Source of the DNA: Rhodocyclales bacterium
GTDB taxonomy: Bacteria; Pseudomonadota; Gammaproteobacteria; Burkholderiales; Rhodocyclaceae
Assembly: GCA_021413665.1 (NCBI GenBank)
Contig: JAIOPW010000210.1
Location: forward strand, 1 to 22,200
Direction: 5' to 3'
Length of the DNA stretch: 22,200 nucleotides
Each line of letters starts with the position of its first letter. The stretch's first letter is position 1. A model generated the notes under the pieces. It ran no database searches. It was not told the DNA's origin and was given only the letters and a program-made list of their open reading frames with translations. Shown here piece after piece: positions 15,332 to 22,128 of the stretch. The position numbers and the translations under genes are program-made.

Positions 15332-16333
15332 ATGGCAACAGTTATGAAAGCGCCCAAGCGGCAGCTCACGTTCGTCACCGATCTCAACAAGTGCATCGGC
15401 TGTCAGACCTGCACGGTGGCCTGTAAGAAACTTTGGACCAGCGGTCCCGGCCAGGACTTCATGTACTGGCGCAACGTCGAGACCACGCCCGGCATGGGCT
15501 ACCCGCGCAACTGGGTCAGCAAGGGCGGCGGCTACAAGGACGGGCAACTGCAGAAGGGCAAGATCCCGGCGATGATCGATTACGGCGTGCCCTTCGAGTT
15601 CGATTACGCGGGTCGTTTGTTCGAGGGCAAGAAGGGCCGCGTGCGGCCCAGTCCGACCCCCCGCACCGCCCCGAACTGGGACGAGGACGAGGGCGCCGGA
15701 GATTATCCGAACAACTCCTACTTCTACCTGCCGCGCATGTGCAACCACTGCGCCAAGCCTGCCTGCCTTGAGGCCTGCCCCAACGACGCCATCTACAAGC
15801 GCGAACAGGACGGGATCGTGCTGATTCATCTCGACAAGTGCAAGGGCTCGCAGAACTGCGTCTCGGCCTGCCCCTACGCCAAGCCTTACTTCAATCCGCT
15901 GCAGAACAAGGCGAACAAGTGCATCGGCTGCTTCCCGCGCATCGAGAAGGGCGTGGCCACGGCGTGTGTCGCCCAGTGTGTCGGCCGTGCCATGCACGTC
16001 GGCTTCATCGACGACGTCAATAGCTCGGTGTACAAGCTGGTGAAGCAGTGGAAGGTGGCATTGCCCCTGCATCCGGAATTCGGCACTGAACCCAATGTCT
16101 TCTACGTGCCACCGGTACTCGGACCGCGCAAGGAAGATTCCCAGGGCAACGTCTTCGAGGACCCGAAGATTCCCCTCGCGCAGCTCGAAGAACTGTTCGG
16201 CAAGGGCGTCAAGGATGTGCTGAAGATGCTCGCCGCCGAGCGTGAGAAGAAGGTCAAGGGGCAGGCGTCCGAGTTGATGGATGTCCTGATCGCGCGTCGC
16301 AGTGTCGACATGATGATCTCGCCGATGACCTGA
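15332..16333 (+). CDS. pcrB: Perchlorate reductase iron-sulfur (beta) subunit PcrB
   Basis: A 333-residue electron-transfer subunit of the NarH/EbdB type that carries electrons from a cytochrome to PcrA. Four cysteine groups are visible: CIGCQTCTVAC from C21, CNHCAKPACLEACPN from C137, CKGSQNCVSACPYAKPYFNP from C170, and CIGCFPRIE from C197 with the later ACVAQC. These fit four Fe-S clusters. There is no signal peptide; such subunits are co-exported by Tat while bound to the alpha subunit. It lies 35 bp after pcrA, with AAGGAAGG upstream of ATG 15332. The C terminus (DVLIARRSVDMMISPMT) resembles Dechloromonas PcrB as I recall it. Confidence 0.93.
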   Translation: MATVMKAPKRQLTFVTDLNKCIGCQTCTVACKKLWTSGPGQDFMYWRNVETTPGMGYPRNWVSKGGGYKDGQLQKGKIPAMIDYGVPFEFDYAGRLFEGKKGRVRPSPTPRTAPNWDEDEGAGDYPNNSYFYLPRMCNHCAKPACLEACPNDAIYKREQDGIVLIHLDKCKGSQNCVSACPYAKPYFNPLQNKANKCIGCFPRIEKGVATACVAQCVGRAMHVGFIDDVNSSVYKLVKQWKVALPLHPEFGTEPNVFYVPPVLGPRKEDSQGNVFEDPKIPLAQLEELFGKGVKDVLKMLAAEREKKVKGQASELMDVLIARRSVDMMISPMT

Positions 16334-16340
16334 AGCCCTG

Positions 16341-16362
16341 CGGGGCGGCTGGTGCCGCCCCG
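16341..16362 (+). other. Strong hairpin between pcrB and pcrC
   Basis: CGGGGCGGC (16341-16349) pairs perfectly with GCCGCCCCG (16354-16362) around TGGT, followed by TTCGTTCC. It starts 8 bases after the pcrB stop codon. It may be a partial terminator, or an RNA stabiliser setting a higher level of pcrAB than of pcrCD-cld. No second promoter is evident between it and pcrC. Confidence 0.55.
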
Positions 16363-16389
16363 TTCGTTCCTGAACCCGTGCTTTCCAAA

Positions 16390-17109
16390 ATGAATACCAA
16401 ACTCCTTGTCATTGGCGGCTGGCTGTTGGCGGTCGTTTCGTTCGGAACACCCGCCGGCGCCCAGACGCCGGAATACACAGGCAACCGCGTCTGCGCCAAA
16501 TGCCATTTCGACCAAGGCGAGGCATGGCGCAAGACAGGCCATGCCAAGGCCTTCGACTCGCTCAAGCCCAGCGTCAAGGCGGCCGCAAAATCCAAGGCCG
16601 GACTCGATCCGGCCAAGGATTACAGCGCGGATCAGAATTGCGTTGCTTGCCACGTGACCGGTCACGGCGGAGCCGGCGGATACAAGACCGGCATGAATCC
16701 GGACGACGCCAAGCTGGTGGTCGGGGTGAGCTGCGAGTCGTGTCATGGCGCCGGAAGCATCTATCGCCAGAAGCACGCGGACGCGGTGGATAAGCTGAAG
16801 GCCTCCGGTGAAACCACCGATCGCCAGGTGCTGGTCGATACGAAACAGAACTTCGACTACGAAAGTGCATGCGCGCGCTGCCACCTCAATTACCAGGGTT
16901 CGCCATGGGCTGGCGCAAAGCCCCCCTATTCGCCCTTTACGCCGACAGTCGATCCGAAGTACCAGTTCGACTTCAACAAGGCGGTGCGCGCATCAGGCGA
17001 CAAGAATCCCGTTCACACCCATTACAAGTTGCGCGGCGTGTTCAAGGGAGGAACGGTTCCGGCAATCCGGGCTGATCTTCAACAGAACGCGCAGGAGCCC
17101 GAGGAATGA
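16390..17109 (+). CDS. pcrC: Tetraheme cytochrome c PcrC
   Basis: A 239-residue periplasmic multiheme cytochrome. The signal peptide covers residues 1-24 (cleavage near PAGA/Q). Four CxxCH heme sites are seen: C35-H39 (CAKCH), C84-H88 (CVACH), C115-H119 (CESCH) and C161-H165 (CARCH). The organisation resembles the cytochrome c554 family. Its position after pcrAB marks it as the electron donor PcrC of perchlorate reductase; donation is inferred from the family and context. I chose ATG 16390 because it gives a clean signal peptide; a GTG at 16378 would add four residues. No clear Shine-Dalgarno is seen, and a strong hairpin lies just upstream, so translation may be weak or structure-dependent. 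Confidence 0.88.
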   Translation: MNTKLLVIGGWLLAVVSFGTPAGAQTPEYTGNRVCAKCHFDQGEAWRKTGHAKAFDSLKPSVKAAAKSKAGLDPAKDYSADQNCVACHVTGHGGAGGYKTGMNPDDAKLVVGVSCESCHGAGSIYRQKHADAVDKLKASGETTDRQVLVDTKQNFDYESACARCHLNYQGSPWAGAKPPYSPFTPTVDPKYQFDFNKAVRASGDKNPVHTHYKLRGVFKGGTVPAIRADLQQNAQEPEE

Positions 17110-17175
17110 AGAGCGTGGCGCATAGGACCCGATGCACCAGGTGCCGCAACACGAATCTACCAGGACGGAACAATC

Positions 17176-17859
17176 ATGAATGAAATGAGCTCAGCAATGA
17201 ACATCAGCCGGATCGAGAACGCCACGGCGAGAAACCGTATCTATGCATTGCTTGCGATGGGATTCAGCTATCCCGACGAGGAAGGCTTCGCGCGGACGGC
17301 GGATGGCGCCTATGCGGAAGCGCTCGTCCAGGCCCTCAATATATGTGCGCCGGACTTGACGGAATTCTTTCGGGCAGATGTGGCGCCGGGCTTGCGCGCC
17401 GACGTCTCCCACAAGGATATGGAAGCCGCCTATATCAGCTCCTTCGAGACGAACATGCCCGTACCCAGCGTCTCGCTCTACGAGGGGAGCCATCATCTGC
17501 AAGGCAACAAACCGGAACTGCTACTCGAACTCAAGAGCTTCTATCGCGCATTCGGACTGACCATGGCCGAGTCGGAAAATGATCTGGAGGATTCGCTGAC
17601 CGCAGAACTGGAGTTCATGCAGTTCCTGACGGCCAAGCAGGCACAGGCCGAGGATGGAACGCTGGAAAAGGCGCCCTACCTGCGCGCGCAAAAGGACTTC
17701 CTGGAACGCCATCTGGCTGCCTGGTTGCCGCCATTGCAGGCGGAGGGCGCGAGCAAGCTCACGAGCCCCTTCTATCGGGCGCTGATCGCTCTAGCCGATC
17801 AATTTGTGTTGCTCGACGTAATGGCCGTGGAACGTGATGTTGCAAGCCTGGATATGTAG
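17176..17859 (+). CDS. pcrD: Perchlorate reductase assembly chaperone PcrD
   Basis: A 227-residue cytoplasmic protein of the TorD/DmsD/NarJ chaperone family. These proteins hold the molybdenum subunit until the cofactor is inserted and Tat export is allowed. Family features are the RNRIYALLAMGFSYPDEEGF opening, the PVPSVSLYEGSHH block near residue 97, the acidic LEDSLTAELEFMQFL helix and the C-terminal SPFYRALIALADQFVLLD. No signal peptide or cofactor motif is present, as expected. It follows pcrC by 66 bp, with AGGACGG upstream of ATG 17176, and precedes cld by 85 bp. The dedicated partner is presumably PcrA. Confidence 0.88.
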   Translation: MNEMSSAMNISRIENATARNRIYALLAMGFSYPDEEGFARTADGAYAEALVQALNICAPDLTEFFRADVAPGLRADVSHKDMEAAYISSFETNMPVPSVSLYEGSHHLQGNKPELLLELKSFYRAFGLTMAESENDLEDSLTAELEFMQFLTAKQAQAEDGTLEKAPYLRAQKDFLERHLAAWLPPLQAEGASKLTSPFYRALIALADQFVLLDVMAVERDVASLDM

Positions 17860-17944
17860 CAGGACAACAGGGCCCTTCGCCGCATGCCCCGACTCAATAC
17901 CCCCGATATTCCAAGATTGAACACCAACTGCAAAGGAGCTAGTC

Positions 17945-18790
17945 ATGAGCAATAAATTCTTCAGGAGCACGCGAGCGACAGTCGTGATTGGAGCGGCGAT
18001 TGCCGCGCTGGCGGCCGGGATGCCATCGGTTGCCGCCGCGCAACAGGCAGCCGCCGACAACGCGATGATCGAGCGGGGCAAGATTCTGACCCAGCCTGGC
18101 GTTTTCGGCGTCTTCACCATGTTCAAGCTGCGCCCCGAGTGGTCGCGGGTGCCGGTTGCCGAGCGCATGAAGGCATCGAACGAAGTCAAGCAACTGATCG
18201 AGAAGCACAAGAACAACGTGCTGGTCGACCTGTATCTGACGCGCGGACTTGAGACCGGTTCGGATTTCTTCTTGCGTGTCCACGCCTATGATCTGGTCAA
18301 GGCGCAAACCTTCATGAACAAATTCCGTTCGACGCAAATCGGTCGGAATGCCGATGTGTCCGAGACGCTGGTCGGCCTGACGAAGGCCTTGAACTACATT
18401 ACCAAGGACGGCTCGCCCGGTCTGAACGCGGGTCTGAGTTCCGCCGGCTATACGGGGCCGGCTCCCCGGTACACGCTGGTCATTCCGGTGAAGAAGAGCG
18501 CCGAGTGGTGGAACATTCCGGTGGACCAGCGGTTGCACGAACTGGAAGCGCATACCGCGCCGACTTTGGCCTATCTGGTGAACGTCAAGCGCAAGCTGTA
18601 TCACTCGACGGGGATCGATGACACCGATTTCATCACCTACTTCGAGACAAACGATCTCGCCGCCTTCAACAACTTGATGATTTCGCTGGCCTCGGTGCCG
18701 GAGAACAAGTATCACGTTCGCTGGGGCAGCCCGACCGTCCTCGGCACGATTCACAGCCCGGAAGAAGTGATCAAGGCGCTTGCCGAGTAG
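17945..18790 (+). CDS. cld: Chlorite dismutase
   Basis: A 281-residue heme enzyme that converts chlorite to chloride and O2, removing the toxic product of PcrAB. The signal peptide is residues 1-32 (AxA site at VAAA/QQ), so it is periplasmic. The proximal heme ligand is H203 in EAHTAPTLAYL and the distal catalytic arginine is R216 in VNVKRKLYHST. The 13-residue spacing equals H170-R183 of Dechloromonas Cld. LYHSTGIDDTDFITYFET and the C-terminal RWGSPTVLGTIHSPE complete a lineage I (long, high-activity) enzyme; catalytic residues are all present. AAAGGAG lies just upstream of ATG 17945. It is the last gene of the cassette and a strong terminator follows. Together with pcrA this is diagnostic for perchlorate respiration. 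Confidence 0.96.
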   Translation: MSNKFFRSTRATVVIGAAIAALAAGMPSVAAAQQAAADNAMIERGKILTQPGVFGVFTMFKLRPEWSRVPVAERMKASNEVKQLIEKHKNNVLVDLYLTRGLETGSDFFLRVHAYDLVKAQTFMNKFRSTQIGRNADVSETLVGLTKALNYITKDGSPGLNAGLSSAGYTGPAPRYTLVIPVKKSAEWWNIPVDQRLHELEAHTAPTLAYLVNVKRKLYHSTGIDDTDFITYFETNDLAAFNNLMISLASVPENKYHVRWGSPTVLGTIHSPEEVIKALAE

Positions 18791-18812
18791 TCATCGGCGG
18801 CTTCACCCAAAT

Positions 18813-18836
18813 GCGCCCGTCTTGCGAGACGGGCGC
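18813..18836. terminator. Terminator between cld and gloA
   Basis: GCGCCCGTCT-TGCG-AGACGGGCGC is a perfect 10-bp stem with a 4-base loop, 22 bp after the cld stop, followed by GGTCGTTTCGG. It can serve cld and, from the other side, gloA, whose native downstream DNA was displaced by the island. Confidence 0.8.
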
Positions 18837-18922
18837 GGTCGTTTCGGTGCCCTGATCCCGGGGCGATCTGGTCGTCGAATGGCGGACGGAATGGAGCCGA
18901 CGGATACCCGTGGGACCGCGCC

Positions 18923-18992
18923 GCTAGCGCTTCTTCTCGATCAGTTCGATCTTGTAGCCGTCCGGGTCTTCGACGAAGGCGATCACGCTGCT
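18923..18992 (+). repeat. Direct repeat, right (attR-like)
   Basis: Identical to 8880-8949 over 70 bases. Here it is the 3' end of the intact gloA. A further shared nonamer CGGGCCGGC lies 13 bases beyond in both copies (8962-8970 and 19005-19013), showing that the homology continues in diverged form. Confidence 0.95.
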
Positions 18993-19310
18993 GCCGCCCT
19001 TCATCGGGCCGGCCTCGCGGGTGACCTTGCCGCCACGTTGGCGGATGGCGTCGCAGGCGGCACCGGCATCCTCAACCGCGAGCGCAATGTGGCCGTAGCC
19101 GGTGCCTATCTCGTAACGCTCGACACCCCAGTTATGGGTCAGTTCGATCACGGCACCGTCCTTCTCGTCCTGGTAGCCGACGAAGGCGAGCGTGAACTTT
19201 CCTTCCGGGTAGTCGTTGCGCCGCAGCAGGCGCATGCCGAGGATGTCGGTGTAGAAGGCCAGCGACTTGTCGAGGTCGCCGACGCGGAGCATGGTGTGCA
19301 GGATTCTCAT
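18924..19310 (-). CDS. gloA: Lactoylglutathione lyase (glyoxalase I)
   Basis: A 128-residue VOC-fold enzyme that isomerises the methylglyoxal-glutathione hemithioacetal. Metal ligands expected from E. coli GloA are present: H5 (MRILHTML), the glutamate of AVIELTHNWG, the histidine of GYGHIALAV, and the glutamate of YKIELIEKK near the C terminus. It starts at ATG 19310; an upstream extension to 19532 overlaps the next gene's coding region and is rejected. It is the last gene of a minus-strand series (glyS, gmhB, plsC, ygjP-like genes) and lies 11 bp after the peptidase gene. Its 3' end is the integration point of the perchlorate island; the gene itself is intact. Confidence 0.94.
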   Translation of the reverse strand: MRILHTMLRVGDLDKSLAFYTDILGMRLLRRNDYPEGKFTLAFVGYQDEKDGAVIELTHNWGVERYEIGTGYGHIALAVEDAGAACDAIRQRGGKVTREAGPMKGGSSVIAFVEDPDGYKIELIEKKR

Positions 19311-19321
19311 GGCGATTTGTC

Positions 19322-20065
19322 TCAGAGAATGGGCATGGAAGTGGCGCGCTGCTTGAGTTCGGCGCGCGCGGCTTTCCACTCGGGATAGAGCGAACTGACC
19401 ACGGTCCAGAAACGCGCGCTGTGGTTCATTTCCAGGATGTGGGCGACTTCGTGGGCGACCACGTAGTCGCCGAGGTGCGTCGGCAGGTGGATCAGTCGCC
19501 AGTTGAGGCGGATGCCACCGTGCTTGCTGCAACTGCCCCAGCGGGTGTGGGCCGAGGACAGGGCCAGCTTGGGTGTTTCGAGTTCGAGCCGACCGGTGTA
19601 ATGGACGAGGCGCCCGCCGAAATGGGTGAGCGCCCGCTTCTGCAGGGCGCGAGTCGCCAACTGGGCGAGGTCGGCTTCGGGCCGCGCTTCAAGGACCAGC
19701 ACGTTGGCGATCCAGCGCACGCGGTTGGCGCCGGGCAGGACGCGCACCTCGGCATCACCGTCGAGCAGCGGCAGGCGTACGCCATCCTTTATGGTGAGGT
19801 GGCGCGGCTGGGTGGCGTGGGCGAGTTCGCCGAGTTTCTTCAGCACCCAACCACCGTGACTCTGGACGAAGGCCTCGATCTCCGACAGCGAGATGCGTTT
19901 GGGCGCCCCGATGCGCAGGCCGCGTTCGTCGATGGTCATCGAAAGCCGCTTGGCGCCACTCTTGAGCCGGTAGTCGACGATACGGCCGCCGATAAGCAGG
20001 TGGCGTGTCCTCTCCTCCGGTGGCGGCGAGGGCAGGCGGAACAGCTTGAGCTGTTCGAGGAACAT
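19322..20065 (-). CDS. YgjP-type zinc metallopeptidase (DUF45/M48-like)
   Basis: A 247-residue protein of the YgjP/DUF45 family. The zinc site is H205-E206-x2-H209, extended to H215 (HEVAHILEMNH). The family block HTRWGSCSKHGGIRLNWRLI precedes it (about 173-192), and FW with LYPEWKAARAELK ends the domain. No signal peptide is seen. Proteolytic function is presumed from the fold; no substrate is known. The ATG shares one base with the stop of the preceding gene (TGATG), and gloA follows 11 bp on, so translation is coupled along the series. Confidence 0.87.
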   Translation of the reverse strand: MFLEQLKLFRLPSPPPEERTRHLLIGGRIVDYRLKSGAKRLSMTIDERGLRIGAPKRISLSEIEAFVQSHGGWVLKKLGELAHATQPRHLTIKDGVRLPLLDGDAEVRVLPGANRVRWIANVLVLEARPEADLAQLATRALQKRALTHFGGRLVHYTGRLELETPKLALSSAHTRWGSCSKHGGIRLNWRLIHLPTHLGDYVVAHEVAHILEMNHSARFWTVVSSLYPEWKAARAELKQRATSMPIL

Positions 20066-20568
20066 CAGCTTGCGGGGGTCCCGAGCGGCGTGCCGAACAG
20101 GTCGCAGCCGCCGCCTTCCGGCGGCAGGGTCGCCATGGCGCGGGTGATGGCCTGCTCGATGACGGCCATCGGCTGTTCGATCAGGCGCCAGTTGCAGCGC
20201 AGTGCATTGCCGTCCTGCGCTTCAACCCAGTTACCGCGCGCGGCGAAGGACAGCGTCAGGCGTGGTGCTCGCCGTCCCGCCAGCACCGACTTTTGTTCGA
20301 TTACCTGCTGCAACTGGCGCTTGGCTTCGTCGCGCAGCCAGGCTTCGGCGCGGTCCTGGATCTGGCGCGGTGTGGCTTGCGGCGGCAAGGGCAGGTCGAG
20401 CGTGTCGCCTTCGCGCAGCGCTTCCTGGTGCCGGGTGCCGAGCACCAGCCGCAGGCTGCCGCCGAGGAAGGCCAGCGCTGCGCCGTCGTGCCAGCGACTG
20501 GCGGGATCGGGCGCGTTGCTGTCGAGCTTGAGCTTGAGTTGCGGGCTGCGACTGCCGGCGGTGTTCAT
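20065..20568 (-). CDS. Degenerate YgjP-like paralogue lacking the active site
   Basis: A 167-residue protein that aligns with the neighbouring YgjP-type peptidase. LTLSFAARGNWVEAQDGNALRCNWRLIEQP (in parts, about 104-133) corresponds to LALSSAHTRWGSCSKHGGIRLNWRLIHLP of the active enzyme. Where the enzyme has HEVAH, this one has R143, A144 and T147, so HExxH is wholly missing, and the C-terminal part after it is replaced by a short PPEGGGCDLFGTPLG tail. The frame is intact and both junctions are tight (ATGA overlap with plsC, TGATG with the peptidase), so it is a maintained gene, not debris. A regulatory or scaffold role for the peptidase is inference. Confidence 0.7.
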   Translation of the reverse strand: MNTAGSRSPQLKLKLDSNAPDPASRWHDGAALAFLGGSLRLVLGTRHQEALREGDTLDLPLPPQATPRQIQDRAEAWLRDEAKRQLQQVIEQKSVLAGRRAPRLTLSFAARGNWVEAQDGNALRCNWRLIEQPMAVIEQAITRAMATLPPEGGGCDLFGTPLGTPAS

Positions 20569-21293
20569 TGTGGTGCTCCATACAGATGCGGGCTGATGCG
20601 GGCCATTTCGGCTTCGATCCAGGCTTCCGCGCGATCGGTGATTTCGTTCGCCGTGAGTCCCGCCGGATCGATGGTCGGGCCGACGCTTACGGTAACCGTT
20701 CCGCTGCGTTTGAACAATGCATTGCGACCCCAGAACTCGCCGGAATTCAGCGCCACCGGAATCACGGGTGCGCCGGTTTCGACCGCAAGGTGGGCACCGC
20801 CGATCTTGTAGCGGTTCTTCGATCCGGGTTGCGAGCGGGTGCCTTCCGGGAAGATGATGACCGTGTAGCCGTTGGCGAGCCGGTCACGGCCCTGCTCGAC
20901 CAGGCGCTTGAGGCTGGACCGGCTGGCGCTACGGTCGGTCTCGATCATCGGGATCGAGGCCAGCGCCCAGCCGAAGAAGGGCAGGTACTTGATCTCCTTG
21001 CGCCAGACGAAGACGGTGTCCTTGAACACCTCCTGCAGCATCAGCGTTTCCCATGCCGACTGGTGCTTGGCCAGCACGATGGCGGCACGATCGGGAATGT
21101 TCCCGGCGCCGACCAGGCGATAGGGTATGCCGAGCAGATGCTTGACCAGCCAGTTGACGAAATTGACCCACGGCACCACGGCCTGGCGTCGCATGTGGTG
21201 CGGCAGCGGCCAACAGAGGATGACGCCCAGCGTGTAGGGCGGCGTCACCACGATCAGGATCAGCAGGAACAGCAGGGAACGGACGACAGCCAT
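20565..21293 (-). CDS. plsC: 1-acyl-sn-glycerol-3-phosphate acyltransferase PlsC
   Basis: A 242-residue inner-membrane acyltransferase that makes phosphatidic acid from lysophosphatidic acid. An N-terminal membrane helix (about 5-27) precedes motif I, which reads H77-QSAW-E82 instead of the textbook H-x4-D; I recall the glutamate form in other betaproteobacterial PlsC proteins. Motif III is FPEGTRS (about 148-154), and PVIPVALNSG follows. ATG 21293 is chosen; a TTG one codon earlier is possible. The end of the repeat element (21299-21489) lies only five bases upstream of the ATG, so the leader of plsC consists of repeat DNA. Confidence 0.92.
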   Translation of the reverse strand: MAVVRSLLFLLILIVVTPPYTLGVILCWPLPHHMRRQAVVPWVNFVNWLVKHLLGIPYRLVGAGNIPDRAAIVLAKHQSAWETLMLQEVFKDTVFVWRKEIKYLPFFGWALASIPMIETDRSASRSSLKRLVEQGRDRLANGYTVIIFPEGTRSQPGSKNRYKIGGAHLAVETGAPVIPVALNSGEFWGRNALFKRSGTVTVSVGPTIDPAGLTANEITDRAEAWIEAEMARISPHLYGAPQ

Positions 21294-21298
21294 CAACG

Positions 21299-21489
21299 TG
21301 AAACAGCTTGTTCGGAGCGACTGGTGATAGTCGAGCGAAGCGAGCCGACTGGCAGCCCCCCGTGAGGGGGCGAGGCGGGATTTCGCACCGCATGCGGTGC
21401 GCCGCCGCAGCCGGCTGGCTGTGCAAAGTCAGCCATGGGCCGCGTAGCGGTGGGGAGGGGGACCTTCAATTCGCCTTTCGCGTGTTTCA
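21299..21489 (-). repeat. Intergenic element with terminal inverted repeats, copy 2
   Basis: A non-coding 191-bp copy, inverted relative to copy 1 (1243-1358). The ends are TGAAAC (21299-21304) and GTGTTTCA (21482-21489). It contains further inverted repeats such as GCACCGCATGCGGTGC and a GCGTAGCGG-type stem in the middle. It fills most of the 228-bp gmhB-plsC gap (21294-21521), where I see no gene or clear promoter. Confidence 0.6.
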
Positions 21490-21521
21490 TCGTCCGCCGG
21501 TGGAGCTTGCCGTCATGAGCG

Positions 21522-22055
21522 TCAACGCGCTATATGCGCCGCGGCGGCGGCAAGATCCGGAAACACCAGGGTGTCGGCCGGCAGTGCGGGATCGTCGACG
21601 GTCTTGCGGCCCTTGCCGGTCAGGACCAGCATCGGCTGCGCGCCGGCGGCGGCGGCGGCCTGCAGGTCGCGCAGCGAGTCGCCGATGGCCGGGACGCCGG
21701 ACAGGTCGGCGTTGAAGCGCGCGGCGATTTCGCGCAGCATGCCCGGCTTGGGCTTGCGGCAGTCGCAGTTGTCGGCGTTGGTGTGGGGACAGAAGAAGAT
21801 TGCGTCGATGCGCCCGCCAACCTGCGCCAGTGCCTTGTGCATCTTGTCGTGAATGGCGATCAGTGTGTCCGTCTCGAACAGGCCGCGGCCGACGCCCGAC
21901 TGGTTGCTGGCCACCACCACGCGATAGCCGGCCTGGTTCAGGCGAGCGATGGCGGCGAGGCTGCCCGGGATCGGCTTCCATTCCTCCGGCGACTTGATGT
22001 ACTGGTCGGAGTCGTGGTTGATCACGCCGTCGCGGTCGAGGATGACAAGCTTCAT
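21522..22055 (-). CDS. gmhB: D-glycero-D-manno-heptose 1,7-bisphosphate 7-phosphatase GmhB
   Basis: A 177-residue HAD-superfamily phosphatase acting in ADP-heptose synthesis for the lipopolysaccharide inner core. The catalytic aspartates are D7 and D9 (LDRDGVIN). ASNQSGVGRG carries motif II, CPHTNADNCDCRKPKPGM has the zinc-binding Cys/His group with the motif III lysine, and AIGDSLRDLQAA is motif IV. Length and all motifs match GmhB rather than histidinol phosphatase, which shares the fold. It lies 73 bp after glyS and upstream of plsC, separated by the repeat element. Confidence 0.92.
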   Translation of the reverse strand: MKLVILDRDGVINHDSDQYIKSPEEWKPIPGSLAAIARLNQAGYRVVVASNQSGVGRGLFETDTLIAIHDKMHKALAQVGGRIDAIFFCPHTNADNCDCRKPKPGMLREIAARFNADLSGVPAIGDSLRDLQAAAAAGAQPMLVLTGKGRKTVDDPALPADTLVFPDLAAAAAHIAR

Positions 22056-22128
22056 GGCTTCATTCTCGCCGTGGCGCCAGCGCCGACTTTGCCGAACACC
22101 GCCGCAAAAGACGCGCTTATCGCCATGG

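Larger units (their letters stand above)
8880..18992 (+). mobile_element. Perchlorate reduction genomic island
   Basis: The segment is bounded by 70-bp perfect direct repeats of the gloA 3' end (8880-8949 and 18923-18992) and carries pcrS-, pcrR-like regulators, pcrABCD and cld, all on the plus strand. The flanks are housekeeping genes on the opposite strand. By eye the kinase gene is lower in GC than the flanks (a sample line at 9361 is about 48% GC against about 75% at 5341). Recombination between the repeats would release a circle of 10,043 bp and restore one gloA. No integrase, transposase or tRNA is found inside, so current mobility is doubtful. Confidence 0.75.

Noticed and set aside
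12504..16333. Alternative identity as nitrate reductase NarGH or a hydrocarbon/steroid dehydrogenase
   Set aside because: The fold family is shared, but whole-length similarity to remembered PcrA/PcrB and the adjacent pcrC, pcrD and cld make perchlorate reductase far more likely; no narI or gamma heme-b subunit is present.
17860..17944. Possible separate sigma54 promoter or PcrR palindrome before cld
   Set aside because: No GG-N10-GC element and no CGGTC-N7-GACCG copy is present in this gap.
8950..18922. Search for an integrase, transposase or tRNA within the island
   Set aside because: None found; every sizeable plus-strand frame is accounted for by the seven respiratory or regulatory genes.
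18780..19388. Plus-strand open frame across the cld-gloA junction
   Set aside because: It is antisense to gloA, and its middle is just the reverse reading of the glyoxalase; no start context.
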